From Qipengyuania polymorpha (GTDB lineage: Bacteria > Pseudomonadota > Alphaproteobacteria > Sphingomonadales > Sphingomonadaceae), in the NCBI RefSeq assembly GCF_019711435.1, contig NZ_JAIGNK010000003.1, forward strand, positions 615,838-679,837: a stretch of 64,000 nt of DNA, read 5' to 3'. Below the pieces are notes generated by a model. That model was not told the DNA's origin. It did no database searches and worked only from the letters and a program-made list of their open reading frames with translations. The translations under genes and the position numbers were made by a program. This document shows, piece by piece, positions 45,564-54,753 of the stretch; position 1 is the first letter of the stretch; each line of letters begins with the position of its first letter.

Positions 45564-46265
45564 TCAGGGGCGCAGGACGAGGCGGTCGTGGATGGCATCA
45601 TAGCGCAGGTCGAGCCCCGCGGTGCGTACCCGATCGAGCGAGAGCCGTCCGCTTTCCCCCGCCGGCGGAACCCTGCCAGCCTTGTCCGCTGCACCAAGCT
45701 GCGCGAGGGCTGCGAGCAGTTCCGCCCGGTCCACTTCGATCAGCGAACCGCCGATCAGGAAAATCGTAAGCCCGGTTGCCGCACCGCCTTCAGAAGCGAG
45801 CGTCTTGGCCACGCCGACCCCGCCATCGCGCGCGGAAACACCCTCGGGCAGGCTGAAATCGATCGGCAGCACTCCGTTGGCATCGGGCACCAGATCCGGC
45901 CTTTCGGCGCGCCTGGCAGCAGGCCGGCGAGGCGCTGCCGCCGCCAGCGCAGGCCTGGGAGGGGCCGAAGGGGCTGCAGCGGGGGCCGTACCGGTGGACG
46001 GTATCGTCACCTCGGCCAGCGGCACTTCGGGCTCGACTGGCGACATCAGGGTGATGCGGGGCATCTCATGGCCGAATTCGACCACCCGCTCTTCGGGGAT
46101 GCGGTCGAGCGATACGCGCACGACAGCACGGTTTTCATGCGCGGGACGCATGGCGAGCGAAAAGGCCGCGATCGCGACGAGCGTGATGATGACAACAGCT
46201 GCCCGCGCATAATCGCGCGTGGCTACCGGAGCCCAGCGCTCCTTGCTGCGACGCATCACGATCAT
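45564..46265 (-). CDS. Unrecognised membrane-anchored protein of the tad locus
   Basis: 233 residues. Its ATG (46265) overlaps the cpaA stop by 4 bases (ATGA). One membrane helix (about 23-42) follows a short basic cytoplasmic end, then a periplasmic Pro/Ala-rich region (about 85-130) and a C-terminal domain with GVLPIDFSLPEGVSARDG and TIFLIGGSLIEVDRAELLAALAQLG. The TM-Pro-rich-domain plan resembles TonB- or GspC-type connectors, but no family is recognised. As the last gene of the tad operon it is likely to serve pilus assembly. Confidence 0.7.
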   Translation of the reverse strand: MIVMRRSKERWAPVATRDYARAAVVIITLVAIAAFSLAMRPAHENRAVVRVSLDRIPEERVVEFGHEMPRITLMSPVEPEVPLAEVTIPSTGTAPAAAPSAPPRPALAAAAPRRPAARRAERPDLVPDANGVLPIDFSLPEGVSARDGGVGVAKTLASEGGAATGLTIFLIGGSLIEVDRAELLAALAQLGAADKAGRVPPAGESGRLSLDRVRTAGLDLRYDAIHDRLVLRP

Positions 46266-46723
46266 AGGAAGAGAAAACCTGCATAGGCCAGCGCGCCGCC
46301 GCCGATGGCAACGCCGTATGGCAGCTTCCCGAAGTCTCCTCCCTTGCCAATGCGGCTGGGCATGATGCGCGTGAGGAGAGACCAGAAAATATAGAGCAAA
46401 AGTCCTGCCGCCGTAATGGCAACAAACAGCATCAGCATGCCCGACAGCGGGAAAAAGGAAGCAGCAGCGGCGTAGAACTTGCCGTCCCCTCCGCCGAACA
46501 CGCCGGCAAGGAACAGCAGGTAACCCACGACAAGAGCGAGCACTGAATGTGCGGCGTGCAAGCCGAGCGCAGTCCAGCCACCGCTGGCAAAGGCAAGGCC
46601 GAACCCGGCCAGCAGCATCACGCCGCACAGGATGTTCGGCAGGCGCCTCGTGAAAATGTCGAGCAAGGCGCCCGTGCTGGTGAACAATCCAAGTGCACCA
46701 AGCCACAGCGTGGCAATTGCCAT
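46262..46723 (-). CDS. cpaA: Prepilin peptidase of the tad locus
   Basis: 153 residues, the short TadV/CpaA form with no methylase domain. Two aspartates are placed as in type IV prepilin peptidases: D22 in GALLDIFTRRLPN and the one in FGGGDGKFYAA (GxGDGK-like). Six hydrophobic segments. It cleaves the Flp prepilin and the pseudopilins TadE and TadG of this locus at their G|xxxxE sites. It overlaps the next gene by 4 bases. Confidence 0.93.
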   Translation of the reverse strand: MAIATLWLGALGLFTSTGALLDIFTRRLPNILCGVMLLAGFGLAFASGGWTALGLHAAHSVLALVVGYLLFLAGVFGGGDGKFYAAAASFFPLSGMLMLFVAITAAGLLLYIFWSLLTRIMPSRIGKGGDFGKLPYGVAIGGGALAYAGFLFL

Positions 46724-46729
46724 GGGTCG

Positions 46730-47515
46730 TCAGTCCTTGCTGGAAGGCGCCTTGCGGGGGGCAAGCCTCACGCGGAGCGGGTAAGAGAGTGCATTCCCCG
46801 CCTCGCCGACGCGAACACGCGCTGCAGGTTCGGGAGTGCGCGATTGCAGGCGGATTTCAGCTGGCCGCGCGGTGATCTGCGGAGCAGTCAACGGCTGGCC
46901 ACTCGAAAGCTGGACGCGCGGTTTCGCAGGCGCCGGCGCATCGGCCTCGACCGGTGCGAGTTTGCCGACCGAGACACGCCGCGAAGGGGTTGCCTGCGAA
47001 AGCGTAATCGTCCGCTTTTCGCCGCCACTCATCACCACACGGCGGTCAGGGGCGGCGTCTTCTGCCAAGGCCTCTTCGCTGCGGGCGAACTCGGCATATT
47101 GCTCGGCCGCCTGCTGGCGCTGATGGAAGGCGAAACGCGCGCTCTGCGCCAGATCGCTGCGATAGAAACGGTCGAGATTGGCTGCGAAACGCTCGGGGTT
47201 GATCCTCGTAGCCGACACGAAATAGCGCTCTGCCAGGTCGGCACGCCCAAGCTTGGCGTAAGCGACGCCCAGGGCATTGAGTGCCTCGCCGCGCAGGGCG
47301 GGGTCGAGAGCTGCGCGGTGGAGCGGGGCGATGGCGTTCCCGGGATTGCCCGCCTTCAACTGCGCGCGGCCTTCTTCGAGGTCGGCAGGGCCAATCGCGT
47401 ATTGCGGCGTGTTGGAATGCTTCGAGAAGTCGAACGCCTGTACGAAGCTCTTGCAGCCTCCGAGACTGGTCGCCAGCGCTACAAGCGCGAGTGTGGTTGC
47501 AGGTTTCATGGTCAT
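46730..47515 (-). CDS. tadD: Tad pilus TPR lipoprotein TadD
   Basis: 261 residues. A lipoprotein signal (SLGGC, Cys21) leads to TPR-like repeats (about 50-135: AIAPLHRAALDPALRGEALNALGVAYAKLGRADLAERYF) and a disordered Arg/Pro-rich C-terminal half. TadD is the pilotin-like component helping secretin assembly. Its start overlaps the tadC stop by 4 bases (47512-47515). The C-terminal extension is longer than in classical TadD and resembles a proline-rich wall-binding tail. Confidence 0.88.
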   Translation of the reverse strand: MTMKPATTLALVALATSLGGCKSFVQAFDFSKHSNTPQYAIGPADLEEGRAQLKAGNPGNAIAPLHRAALDPALRGEALNALGVAYAKLGRADLAERYFVSATRINPERFAANLDRFYRSDLAQSARFAFHQRQQAAEQYAEFARSEEALAEDAAPDRRVVMSGGEKRTITLSQATPSRRVSVGKLAPVEADAPAPAKPRVQLSSGQPLTAPQITARPAEIRLQSRTPEPAARVRVGEAGNALSYPLRVRLAPRKAPSSKD

Positions 47516-48483
47516 CCTCCTCCAAGAGCGGGTAGCACGTCCCGTATCGTGCGGACTGCGGCTGGCAGCACCAGCACGCCGATCATGGTGGGCAACATGC
47601 AGGCCACCAGCGGGATAGAAATCAGGACGGGCAGTCGATAGGCTTTTTCCTCGGCCCGCATGCGACGTGCCTCGCGCATCTCGGCCGCGTAGACCCGCAG
47701 CGTGCTCGCGATGCTGGTCCCGAGCTTGTCCGACTGGATCATCAGCGTTGCGAAAGAGCGGATCTCGTCCACTGCCGAGGTTTCGCCCATCCGGCGCATG
47801 GCCTCTTCACGCGAAGCACCGGCGCGCATCATGAGCGTGGTTTCGCTGAACAGTTCTGCCACGAGTGGGTGGGTTGTTGCCAGTTCGCGTCCGACACGTT
47901 CCATCGCGGCTTCGAGGCCAAGACCGGCTTCCACGCACACCAGCAGCAGGTCGAGCGCATCGGGGAAGCCGTTGATGATGTCATTCTGGCGCCGGTCTGC
48001 CTTGGCGCGAACGAATACCGCCGGAAGAATAAAACCGAAAATCGCCGCCAGTGCGGAGAAGAGATACAGTTGCAGCGGTCCCGGCGGTTCAGCCGAGGCG
48101 GAAGCTACGAGAAGATAAAAAACCGGCAGGGCAAATACCATCACGACGCGAACCAGCGTGTAGACGCGCGGCGCCGACGCCTTGCGATAGCCGGCCGCTT
48201 TCAAACGCTTGACCAATTTGTCGTCGTTGATGTCCGTCAGCTTGATGCCGGAGGACTCGATCGACTTTGCAATCTGCGCCCAGCGGCTCTCGCGCTCTTC
48301 CTCGAGAACGCTGCCCGAGTAACCGCTCGACCCATCGCGACCCAGCTTGGCAAGCTGCGATTGCGAGAGCCGCTTGCGCGCCGCCCAACTCGACACGAAA
48401 AAGACGATGCCTACGGCGAGGGCGAATATCAGGCCAAGGACCAGCAGGCGGACGACCCAGTTCGAGATGGCTAGTTCGAGCAT
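47512..48483 (-). CDS. tadC: Tad inner-membrane platform protein TadC
   Basis: 323 residues of the type II secretion F-domain family with membrane helices at about 10-30, 100-120, 125-145, 290-312. Landmarks NGFPDALDLLLVCVEAGLGLEAAMERVGRELA and SFATLMIQSDKLGTSIASTLRVYAAEMRE are typical of TadC. With TadB it forms the platform that the CpaF motor turns. It follows tadB by 1 bp. Confidence 0.95.
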   Translation of the reverse strand: MLELAISNWVVRLLVLGLIFALAVGIVFFVSSWAARKRLSQSQLAKLGRDGSSGYSGSVLEEERESRWAQIAKSIESSGIKLTDINDDKLVKRLKAAGYRKASAPRVYTLVRVVMVFALPVFYLLVASASAEPPGPLQLYLFSALAAIFGFILPAVFVRAKADRRQNDIINGFPDALDLLLVCVEAGLGLEAAMERVGRELATTHPLVAELFSETTLMMRAGASREEAMRRMGETSAVDEIRSFATLMIQSDKLGTSIASTLRVYAAEMREARRMRAEEKAYRLPVLISIPLVACMLPTMIGVLVLPAAVRTIRDVLPALGGG

Positions 48484-48484
48484 G

Positions 48485-49486
48485 TCAGACCTTGATGTCG
48501 ATCATTTTGCGAATGGTGAAAACACCGATGAAATAGAGCACGACGAGGGTAATCGAGCCGAAGATGAAAATCGGGTCCTCGATCACGTCGAGATAGAAGC
48601 TCGGGCCGCCCAGGAATGTCATCACGAAGGCAAAGACCGGCAGCACAGTGAGCATCCATCCGGTCATCCTGCCCTCGGAGGAGAGCGCGCGCACCTTCAT
48701 GTACATCGAGTGACGCTCGCGAATGACATTGGCGAGGTTTTCGAGGATTTCCGCAAGGTTGCCGCCCGTCTCGCTTTGTACGGCGAGCGAGACCACGAAC
48801 ATCCGCATGTCCTCGAGGTCCCAGCGGTCGGCCATGGCATTCAGCGCGGAAACCAGGTCGGCGCCGTAAGTGACCTCGTCCGCGACGATGCCGAACTCGG
48901 TGCCGATCGGATCTTCCATCTCGCGTGTGAGCAGTTCGATGCCCGATGCGACCGGATGGCCCGAGCGCAGGGCGCGCACGAAGATGTCGAGAGCCACCGG
49001 GAACTGCTTTTCCACCTTCGCGCGGCGCTTCGCAGCACTTCGCTGGAGGAAGAGGTAGGGCAGGCCGAACGCCACCGCGACGGAGAATATCAGCGCAAGC
49101 TGGATGACCCCGAAACCGATTGCAGCGCCGAGGCTGGCTGCTGTCAGGAGCACCAGGCCGAAGATGACCACGCCTGCGACGGCCATGACCAATGCGACCT
49201 GTCCCACGGTGTAGGGGACCGCCGCAGCGAAGATCGTGCGCTGGAAACCTTCGACGATGCCGCGGATGATCGGCGGCAAATGGGTGTGCTCGGTCGGGCT
49301 GTTCTTGAGGAGTTGTGCAACCAGTTCGTCGCGGTCGGCACCCGACTGGATGAGCGACATACGCCGGTTCACGGCGGTTGAATATGAGCGTTTCTGGGCC
49401 GCGGAGCGAGCGAATGTCTGCGCCAGCAGGAAGACCGCAACGAACACGGCCACCAGGAACATGATGCGGATCGCGGCTTCGGTCAT
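48485..49486 (-). CDS. tadB: Tad inner-membrane platform protein TadB
   Basis: 333 residues with the T2SF domain (about 165-290: FPVALDIFVRALRSGHPVASGIELLTREM and LAVQSETGGNLAEILENLANVIRER) and four membrane helices. TadB is paralogous to TadC and contacts the motor ATPase. The gene starts 1 bp after cpaF stops, so the two are translated from one message. Confidence 0.95.
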   Translation of the reverse strand: MTEAAIRIMFLVAVFVAVFLLAQTFARSAAQKRSYSTAVNRRMSLIQSGADRDELVAQLLKNSPTEHTHLPPIIRGIVEGFQRTIFAAAVPYTVGQVALVMAVAGVVIFGLVLLTAASLGAAIGFGVIQLALIFSVAVAFGLPYLFLQRSAAKRRAKVEKQFPVALDIFVRALRSGHPVASGIELLTREMEDPIGTEFGIVADEVTYGADLVSALNAMADRWDLEDMRMFVVSLAVQSETGGNLAEILENLANVIRERHSMYMKVRALSSEGRMTGWMLTVLPVFAFVMTFLGGPSFYLDVIEDPIFIFGSITLVVLYFIGVFTIRKMIDIKV

Positions 49487-49487
49487 C

Positions 49488-50876
49488 TTATCCGATCCTC
49501 ACTTCCGGGCGGAACAGCTCGGAAGGCAGGATGATGCCATGCGCTTCGGCTTCCTGGAGGAACTTGGGGCGGATGCCCGTTGCTTCGAAATGGCCCTTGA
49601 CGCTGCCGTCTTCCTCGCGGCCGGTCATCTTGAAGCGGAAAATTTCCTGCATCGTGATGGTTTCACCTTCCATCCCGGTGATTTCCGACAGGCTCTTCAC
49701 CTTGCGGCGACCGTCCGAGAGACGTCCGACCTGGACCACGACATTGATGGCAGCGGCAATCTGGGCGCGCGACGATTTGGAGGTGATGTCGATGCCGCTC
49801 ATGCCGATCATCTGTTCGACACGGCTCAAGGCATCGCGCGGGGTGTTGGCGTGAACGGTGGTCATCGAACCATCGTGGCCCGTGTTCATTGCCTGCAGCA
49901 TGTCGAACGCCTCGCCGGCGCGGACTTCGCCCACGATGATGCGGTCGGGGCGCATACGCAGCGCGTTCTTCACGAGGTCGCGCTGGGTGACTTCGCCCTT
50001 GCCCTCGATATTGGGCGGGCGTGTCTCGAGACGGGCGACGTGGCTCTGCTGGAGCTGGAGTTCGGCCGAGTCCTCGATGGTAACGATACGCTCTTTTTCG
50101 TCGATGAAAGTCGACATGGCGTTGAGCAGCGTCGTCTTACCGGAACCCGTACCGCCCGAAATCAGGACATTGCGGCGCGATGCCACGATCGCCTCGAGAA
50201 CCTGCGCCATATCCTCCGGGATCGAGCCGAGGTCGATCATCTTGCGGATGCTGATGGGCTGCTTGGCGAATTTACGAATGGACAGCAGCGAACCGTCGAT
50301 GGCGAGCGGCGCAACGATGGCGTTCACGCGGCTGCCATCGGCAAGTCGAGCGTCTACGAAAGGGGAGCTCTCGTCGACACGGCGCCCGACCGCGCTGACG
50401 ATCTTCTGGATCACACGCATCAGGTGTTTTTCATCCTGGAAGCGGGTCGGCACGCGGGTGAGCTGGCCGCGGCGCTCGATGAACACCGTATCATGGCCGT
50501 TCACCAGGATATCGGTAATCGTGTCGTCCTGCAGCAGCGGCTCGAGCGGGCCGAGGCCGAGCAGTTCATCGACGACCTGCTGGATCAGGTTTTCGCGTTC
50601 CTGGCGGTTGAGCGGGTGGTCGTAGTCGGCCACCAGTTCAGGCATGATGGCCGCGATCTGGCTCTTGATCTGGTCGACAGGCGTCTTGTCGAGCATGCCC
50701 AGATTGAGCCGGTCGAGCAGCGCCTTGTGGATCGAGACCTTGAGGTCGAGCATCGCTTCGCGCTGCTTGTCCTTCTCGCCGAAAAGGATGCGCTCCTGTT
50801 CGTCTTCGTCGACGATCTGGGTCGGCTCTATTTCCTGGTGGCCTTCATGCTCTTCCGAATTGCGGATCTTCCACAT
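49488..50876 (-). CDS. cpaF: Tad pilus motor ATPase CpaF/TadA
   Basis: 462 residues from ATG 50876 (MWKIRNSEEHE). Secretion-superfamily ATPase with Walker A SGGTGSGKTTL around residue 240, an Asp box, Walker B (RMRPDRIIVGEVRAGEA) and a His box (TGHDGSMTTVHAN). The N-terminal region 1-110 is the CpaF helical cap. It powers Flp pilus extension and, in some species, retraction. Upstream in-frame start (50939) would overlap cpaE and is not used. Confidence 0.96.
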   Translation of the reverse strand: MWKIRNSEEHEGHQEIEPTQIVDEDEQERILFGEKDKQREAMLDLKVSIHKALLDRLNLGMLDKTPVDQIKSQIAAIMPELVADYDHPLNRQERENLIQQVVDELLGLGPLEPLLQDDTITDILVNGHDTVFIERRGQLTRVPTRFQDEKHLMRVIQKIVSAVGRRVDESSPFVDARLADGSRVNAIVAPLAIDGSLLSIRKFAKQPISIRKMIDLGSIPEDMAQVLEAIVASRRNVLISGGTGSGKTTLLNAMSTFIDEKERIVTIEDSAELQLQQSHVARLETRPPNIEGKGEVTQRDLVKNALRMRPDRIIVGEVRAGEAFDMLQAMNTGHDGSMTTVHANTPRDALSRVEQMIGMSGIDITSKSSRAQIAAAINVVVQVGRLSDGRRKVKSLSEITGMEGETITMQEIFRFKMTGREEDGSVKGHFEATGIRPKFLQEAEAHGIILPSELFRPEVRIG

Positions 50877-50880
50877 GGCT

Positions 50881-52065
50881 TCAACCCTCCTCGGCCAGCG
50901 CGAGCAGGTGGTCTGCAAGCGCTTCGATATCCGAAGCAAACCGGCTCCGGCGCTCGAGTGTTGTAGACAAAACGCCCTGCGCCTGCGCTTCCTGGATTAG
51001 CTGTGTTTCAGAATGGACCAGGCCTGCGATGGGATGATGCAGTGCATCCTCGATACCCGAGCGGTCCACTTTCTTGAACATGCCGCCCTGCACCCTGTTG
51101 AGCGCAATCGCGACCTTGCGGGGGTGATAATCGAAACTGCGCAGCAGCTGCAGGCGTCTTTTGACTTGCCTGAGAGCGCCAATTGAATTTTGCGAAACCA
51201 GAAGGACTGCGTCGGCGGCCAGCATGACCGACATCGCCCAATTGGTCAGCGATGACGGCATGTCGAAGATGACGAGGTCATACTTGCGCTGGGCAAGTGC
51301 AATGACGCTCTTGAGCGAGGCCAGTTCGACCTCCTCGATCGGCATAATATCGGTTGGGGCGGCAATCACGTCGACGCGGTCGTTGAACTCGGTCGCAACC
51401 GCGCGAAAAAGCTCATCGTCGAGGCGGTTTCCGGCCTCGAGCAAATCGACCAGCGACTTGCGCGATGGCTGGTCGAGGTAGGACGAGGCGTCCCCGCTCT
51501 GCAGGTCGAGATCGATCAGGCAGGCTCTGCAACCCTCTCCGAAATCACGAGCCATGGCGTCGGCAAGATGGGTGGCGAGGGTGGTCGCGCCTGCACCGCC
51601 CGAGCACTTCTGCACTGCAAAGGTAGGCGCGAGTTCGACAGCCACGTCTTCTGCCGTGCCGACAAGCTCACGGTCGACTTCGAGAATGGCGGTCAGCAGT
51701 TCGTCCGAAGTGAAGGGCATCGCTACGACGTCGCCAATGCCCTTGCGCAGCATGAGGCGGGTAATCTTGAGATCGACTTCCGGAAGGCCGGCGATGATTG
51801 CCAGGTTCGGCCGAGCCGCGCGCAGCGTATCGAGGCGCGCGAGCGAGCGGCTGTCGGCAGGGTCTACCTCGATGACGGCAATGCGAGCGCGCGATACCAG
51901 TTCGGCAGGCAGGTCGCGCGCGGGGCCGATTTCGACCAGCGTGACCGTGTCGGCGAGCTGTTCAAGCCCGCTCAAAGCTCCCGGGCGTGCAAAGACAAAG
52001 ACCTGTTCCGGTGTTCCGGTCATGTTGTCCGTCCCCATGGAGTTGATGTTCTGGAAATTGCTCAT
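50881..52065 (-). CDS. cpaE: Tad pilus localisation ATPase CpaE/TadZ
   Basis: 394 residues. A receiver-like N-terminal domain (about 20-140, lacking an obvious phospho-Asp pocket) precedes a ParA/MinD-type ATPase with a deviant Walker A KCSGGAGATT (153-162) and IFDMPSSLTNWA. CpaE/TadZ marks the pole or assembly site for the pilus. Position just before cpaF is the standard order. Confidence 0.93.
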   Translation of the reverse strand: MSNFQNINSMGTDNMTGTPEQVFVFARPGALSGLEQLADTVTLVEIGPARDLPAELVSRARIAVIEVDPADSRSLARLDTLRAARPNLAIIAGLPEVDLKITRLMLRKGIGDVVAMPFTSDELLTAILEVDRELVGTAEDVAVELAPTFAVQKCSGGAGATTLATHLADAMARDFGEGCRACLIDLDLQSGDASSYLDQPSRKSLVDLLEAGNRLDDELFRAVATEFNDRVDVIAAPTDIMPIEEVELASLKSVIALAQRKYDLVIFDMPSSLTNWAMSVMLAADAVLLVSQNSIGALRQVKRRLQLLRSFDYHPRKVAIALNRVQGGMFKKVDRSGIEDALHHPIAGLVHSETQLIQEAQAQGVLSTTLERRSRFASDIEALADHLLALAEEG

Positions 52066-52072
52066 GTTGTTA

Positions 52073-52678
52073 TCAATTCGAAAAGGTGCCGTTGCTGTCT
52101 TCAGAGGTCAGCGAATAGGCAAATTCGGGAAGGTCGACCGTGCCCACCAGCAGCGTGAAGATTGGTGTGTGCTGCATGCCGGTAAGGCGTACGGTGACGA
52201 TGGGTGCGACGTCGGGACCGTTGGGGTCTCCTGAATATCCTAGTCCGGACCAATCGTAGTCGATCTGGACGTTGTCGGCGTTGATGCCGTTCTGGAAGGT
52301 CTGCATGCGCTCGACGATGCTGGTGAATGCCGCAGCATCGCGGGTAAGGCCGAAGGAGCAGGTGCCCCCCGCCTTGCAGGTGCAGGACGTATCCGTGCAG
52401 GTCACGCCGGGAAATTTGTCTGCCGGTACAGTGGTCCCCTGCGGGACGCCTCCGCTGACGGCGTAGCTGTAACTGTAGAGATCCTGCGGAACCATGTCGG
52501 TCGCAACGGCCCAGCGCGCGCCCATCTGGGTGGCCTTTTCCGCACGATTGATGGTCCAGGCGTAAAAGCCGACATCCATGATGCCGAGCAGGAAAATGAC
52601 CATCAGCGGCACGATGAGGGCGAACTCGGCAGCGGCGGCACCGCGCGTGTCGCACATGTATGATGCAAAACGCGTCAT
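52073..52678 (-). CDS. TadE-like pseudopilin
   Basis: 201 residues with the class III prepilin-like start RFASYMCDTRGAAAAEFALIVPLMVIFLLG, split by the CpaA cleavage site before AAAAEF. The rest is a periplasmic, Cys-bearing domain (CTDTSCTCKAGGTC) that may be disulfide-bonded. Overlaps the other tadE by 4 bases. Two TadE-like genes plus TadG form the minor-pilin set of this locus. Confidence 0.9.
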   Translation of the reverse strand: MTRFASYMCDTRGAAAAEFALIVPLMVIFLLGIMDVGFYAWTINRAEKATQMGARWAVATDMVPQDLYSYSYAVSGGVPQGTTVPADKFPGVTCTDTSCTCKAGGTCSFGLTRDAAAFTSIVERMQTFQNGINADNVQIDYDWSGLGYSGDPNGPDVAPIVTVRLTGMQHTPIFTLLVGTVDLPEFAYSLTSEDSNGTFSN

Positions 52679-53169
52679 ATGCCGTTCACCGCTGCTTCGG
52701 CGCTCGCGTAGACGCTGGAGGTGCTGTCGATGAAGCCAAGCGTGTTGAAGAGCGAGGCGTAGTCGGCACGCGCCTGTACGCGGACGATTGGCGCGCCTCC
52801 GGAAGTGCCCTTGTAAATGCCCTGGCCGTCCCAGCTCGCATCGCAGCGATGGGTCACCGTCACGTCTGCATCGACCATGTTGGGAACGCGCGATACGGTC
52901 CCGGTCAGCGTTCCTGTCCGGGTGACGGTCTGCACCTGACCCACGGCCGTGGTGTCGGCAGCCCCGCCACAGGGGAAGCTGGAGAAAGGCAGGCGCCCGG
53001 CAAAGCGCGCACCTTCGCGCACCGCCTTGATGACCTTCTGTTCGGTGTAGAAGAAATGTCCTGCCTCGAAGGCGCCGTACATCAGCAACACCAGAAAGGG
53101 TATCAGCATGGCCATCTCGGCCGCTGCTGCGCCGCGCGTGTCGCGGAGAAAGGCGAAGAAGCTCCTCAT
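52675..53169 (-). CDS. tadE: TadE-like pseudopilin
   Basis: 164 residues. DTRGAAAAEMAMLIPFLVLLMYG is the prepilin-like N-terminus with a Glu five residues after the cleavage Gly; a transmembrane stretch then a periplasmic domain follow. Minor pilins TadE/TadF are processed by CpaA and needed for adherence. Starts by overlapping the tadG stop by 4 bases and ends by overlapping the other tadE, a tightly coupled string. Confidence 0.93.
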   Translation of the reverse strand: MRSFFAFLRDTRGAAAAEMAMLIPFLVLLMYGAFEAGHFFYTEQKVIKAVREGARFAGRLPFSSFPCGGAADTTAVGQVQTVTRTGTLTGTVSRVPNMVDADVTVTHRCDASWDGQGIYKGTSGGAPIVRVQARADYASLFNTLGFIDSTSSVYASAEAAVNGI

Positions 53170-54731
53170 TCGATCAGGTACGGAACATCTTTCTTGATGT
53201 TCTGCCCTTCGGTTGCCCCGCCACCGAGCGAGGTTTCGCCGATGACTTCGACATAGACGTCGCTCTTTTCGGTGATGGCATTCGCGCCGCTTCCGCGGTT
53301 GGCGCTGGGTTCAACGAGGAAGACGTCGACATATTTCTGGATGGGAGCGTCGTCGGTGCTGGGACCGACATTGTTGCTCACACAATTGATGACAGCGACC
53401 GAGAGTACACGGCGGTCGGGGACGGCGCCTGCAACCTCGACACCCGGAGTTACGCAGACAGGTGCGCTGTGCGCCGTCAGCGCAGACGTTCCAACATCCG
53501 ACTGTTGCTGCATCCTCGTGGTCGGATTTTCCGCTTCATATTTATAGACCTGATAGCGCGTCGGCGTCTCGGTTCCGAAAACCGACGACATGCTGAACGG
53601 CCAGCTCCAGTTTGCCGAGTTCGACAGGAAGTAGGCGCGCCGGTCCCAGTTGCCGTCGCCGATCTTGTCACCTGCGCATTGCCCCAGCTTGCTGACCGCG
53701 TGGCACATGTCACGCGGGTAGCCCATCGGCGAAAGGCCGGCAGCTACGGTCGGGTCTAGCGGCACGTCCTTCGAGGTCGGACGATAAGGCACCGCGCCTT
53801 GCACCCAGCCGTTGGAACCGCCTCCGTTCACGATACCGCAGCCGGCACCGCTGCCCTTAAGGAAATCGTTCTTGGAATTGGCGGACGGCGGGCAATTGGT
53901 GTTGCCCGTTCCGCACACGACATTGAGGCCGCTGGCGTAAATGTCGAAGCGCGTGTTGAAGAAATCCATCACGACGACCTGGAGCCCGGGCTTGATGTCG
54001 GCGCCGTCGGTGGGGACGCAGTTGCCCGGTATCTCGCGCGAACCGATCAGTTCCTTGGTGACATTCGCGCCCGAGCCTGAATCGGTCTCGAGATAGCCGA
54101 AGACGCCTTCGCCATAGGTCCCGCCGCCATCCTGCGTGATGAGGCGGATGCCCTTGCCAATGTAATTGGCAGTAGTGAACTGCGGGTCATCGCCTTCGTT
54201 CGGGTTGCACATCATGACCGGCGGCACCTTGCAGATGGCCGAGCCAAGGCCCGCAAAAGCAACGCCGCCGATCTGGCCGGAGGCAAGGCGACCGGTTATC
54301 GGGATGAGCGCATAATCGACCGAGCGGGTATCGACGATCACCTCGATAAAGCGCGCATTGGCGTCGGTGGTCGCCGGGGTGGCTTTTTCCTTGTCCTGGT
54401 AGAACCGGATCTGGCCGGCGGCATCGCAGGCGGTTTCGCTCGTCAGCGTGACGAGGTTGCTCTCTGCCGCCATCATGACGAGGTTCTGGAGCATGCCCGA
54501 GGCCGCATTGGCCGCGCGCTCGCAAGCGCCTGCCTGCCCGTCGAGCTGGGTAGCTCCTGCCAGCGCGGCCTGGTCGGCCCCGTTCTGCAACTCGCTGTCG
54601 ACGCCCATCAATCGGGCGTAATCGAAAGCGAGACCCGCAAAGGCAATCAGCGGAATCAGAGCAAGCGCATAGGTGGCTGCCACCGCGCCGCTCTCGTCGC
54701 TCCTGAAATGCCTAAGGGGTGCCGCTTTCAT
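53166..54731 (-). CDS. tadG: TadG-like pilus-associated protein
   Basis: 521 residues from ATG 54731. The N-terminus ESGAVAATYALALIPLIAFAGLAFDYARL is the Tad pseudopilin domain, then GADQAALAGATQLDG and a large Cys-containing periplasmic part (several Cys at about 185-345). A vWA/MIDAS motif (DxSxS) of classical TadG is not apparent, so it may be a TadG of the shorter, vWA-less type. It probably sits at the pilus base or tip. The frame upstream to 54830 is a shadow, since the genuine ATG is at the pseudopilin start. Confidence 0.88.
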   Translation of the reverse strand: MKAAPLRHFRSDESGAVAATYALALIPLIAFAGLAFDYARLMGVDSELQNGADQAALAGATQLDGQAGACERAANAASGMLQNLVMMAAESNLVTLTSETACDAAGQIRFYQDKEKATPATTDANARFIEVIVDTRSVDYALIPITGRLASGQIGGVAFAGLGSAICKVPPVMMCNPNEGDDPQFTTANYIGKGIRLITQDGGGTYGEGVFGYLETDSGSGANVTKELIGSREIPGNCVPTDGADIKPGLQVVVMDFFNTRFDIYASGLNVVCGTGNTNCPPSANSKNDFLKGSGAGCGIVNGGGSNGWVQGAVPYRPTSKDVPLDPTVAAGLSPMGYPRDMCHAVSKLGQCAGDKIGDGNWDRRAYFLSNSANWSWPFSMSSVFGTETPTRYQVYKYEAENPTTRMQQQSDVGTSALTAHSAPVCVTPGVEVAGAVPDRRVLSVAVINCVSNNVGPSTDDAPIQKYVDVFLVEPSANRGSGANAITEKSDVYVEVIGETSLGGGATEGQNIKKDVPYLIE

Positions 54732-54753
54732 GATACATGCTCGCTGAACTAGC

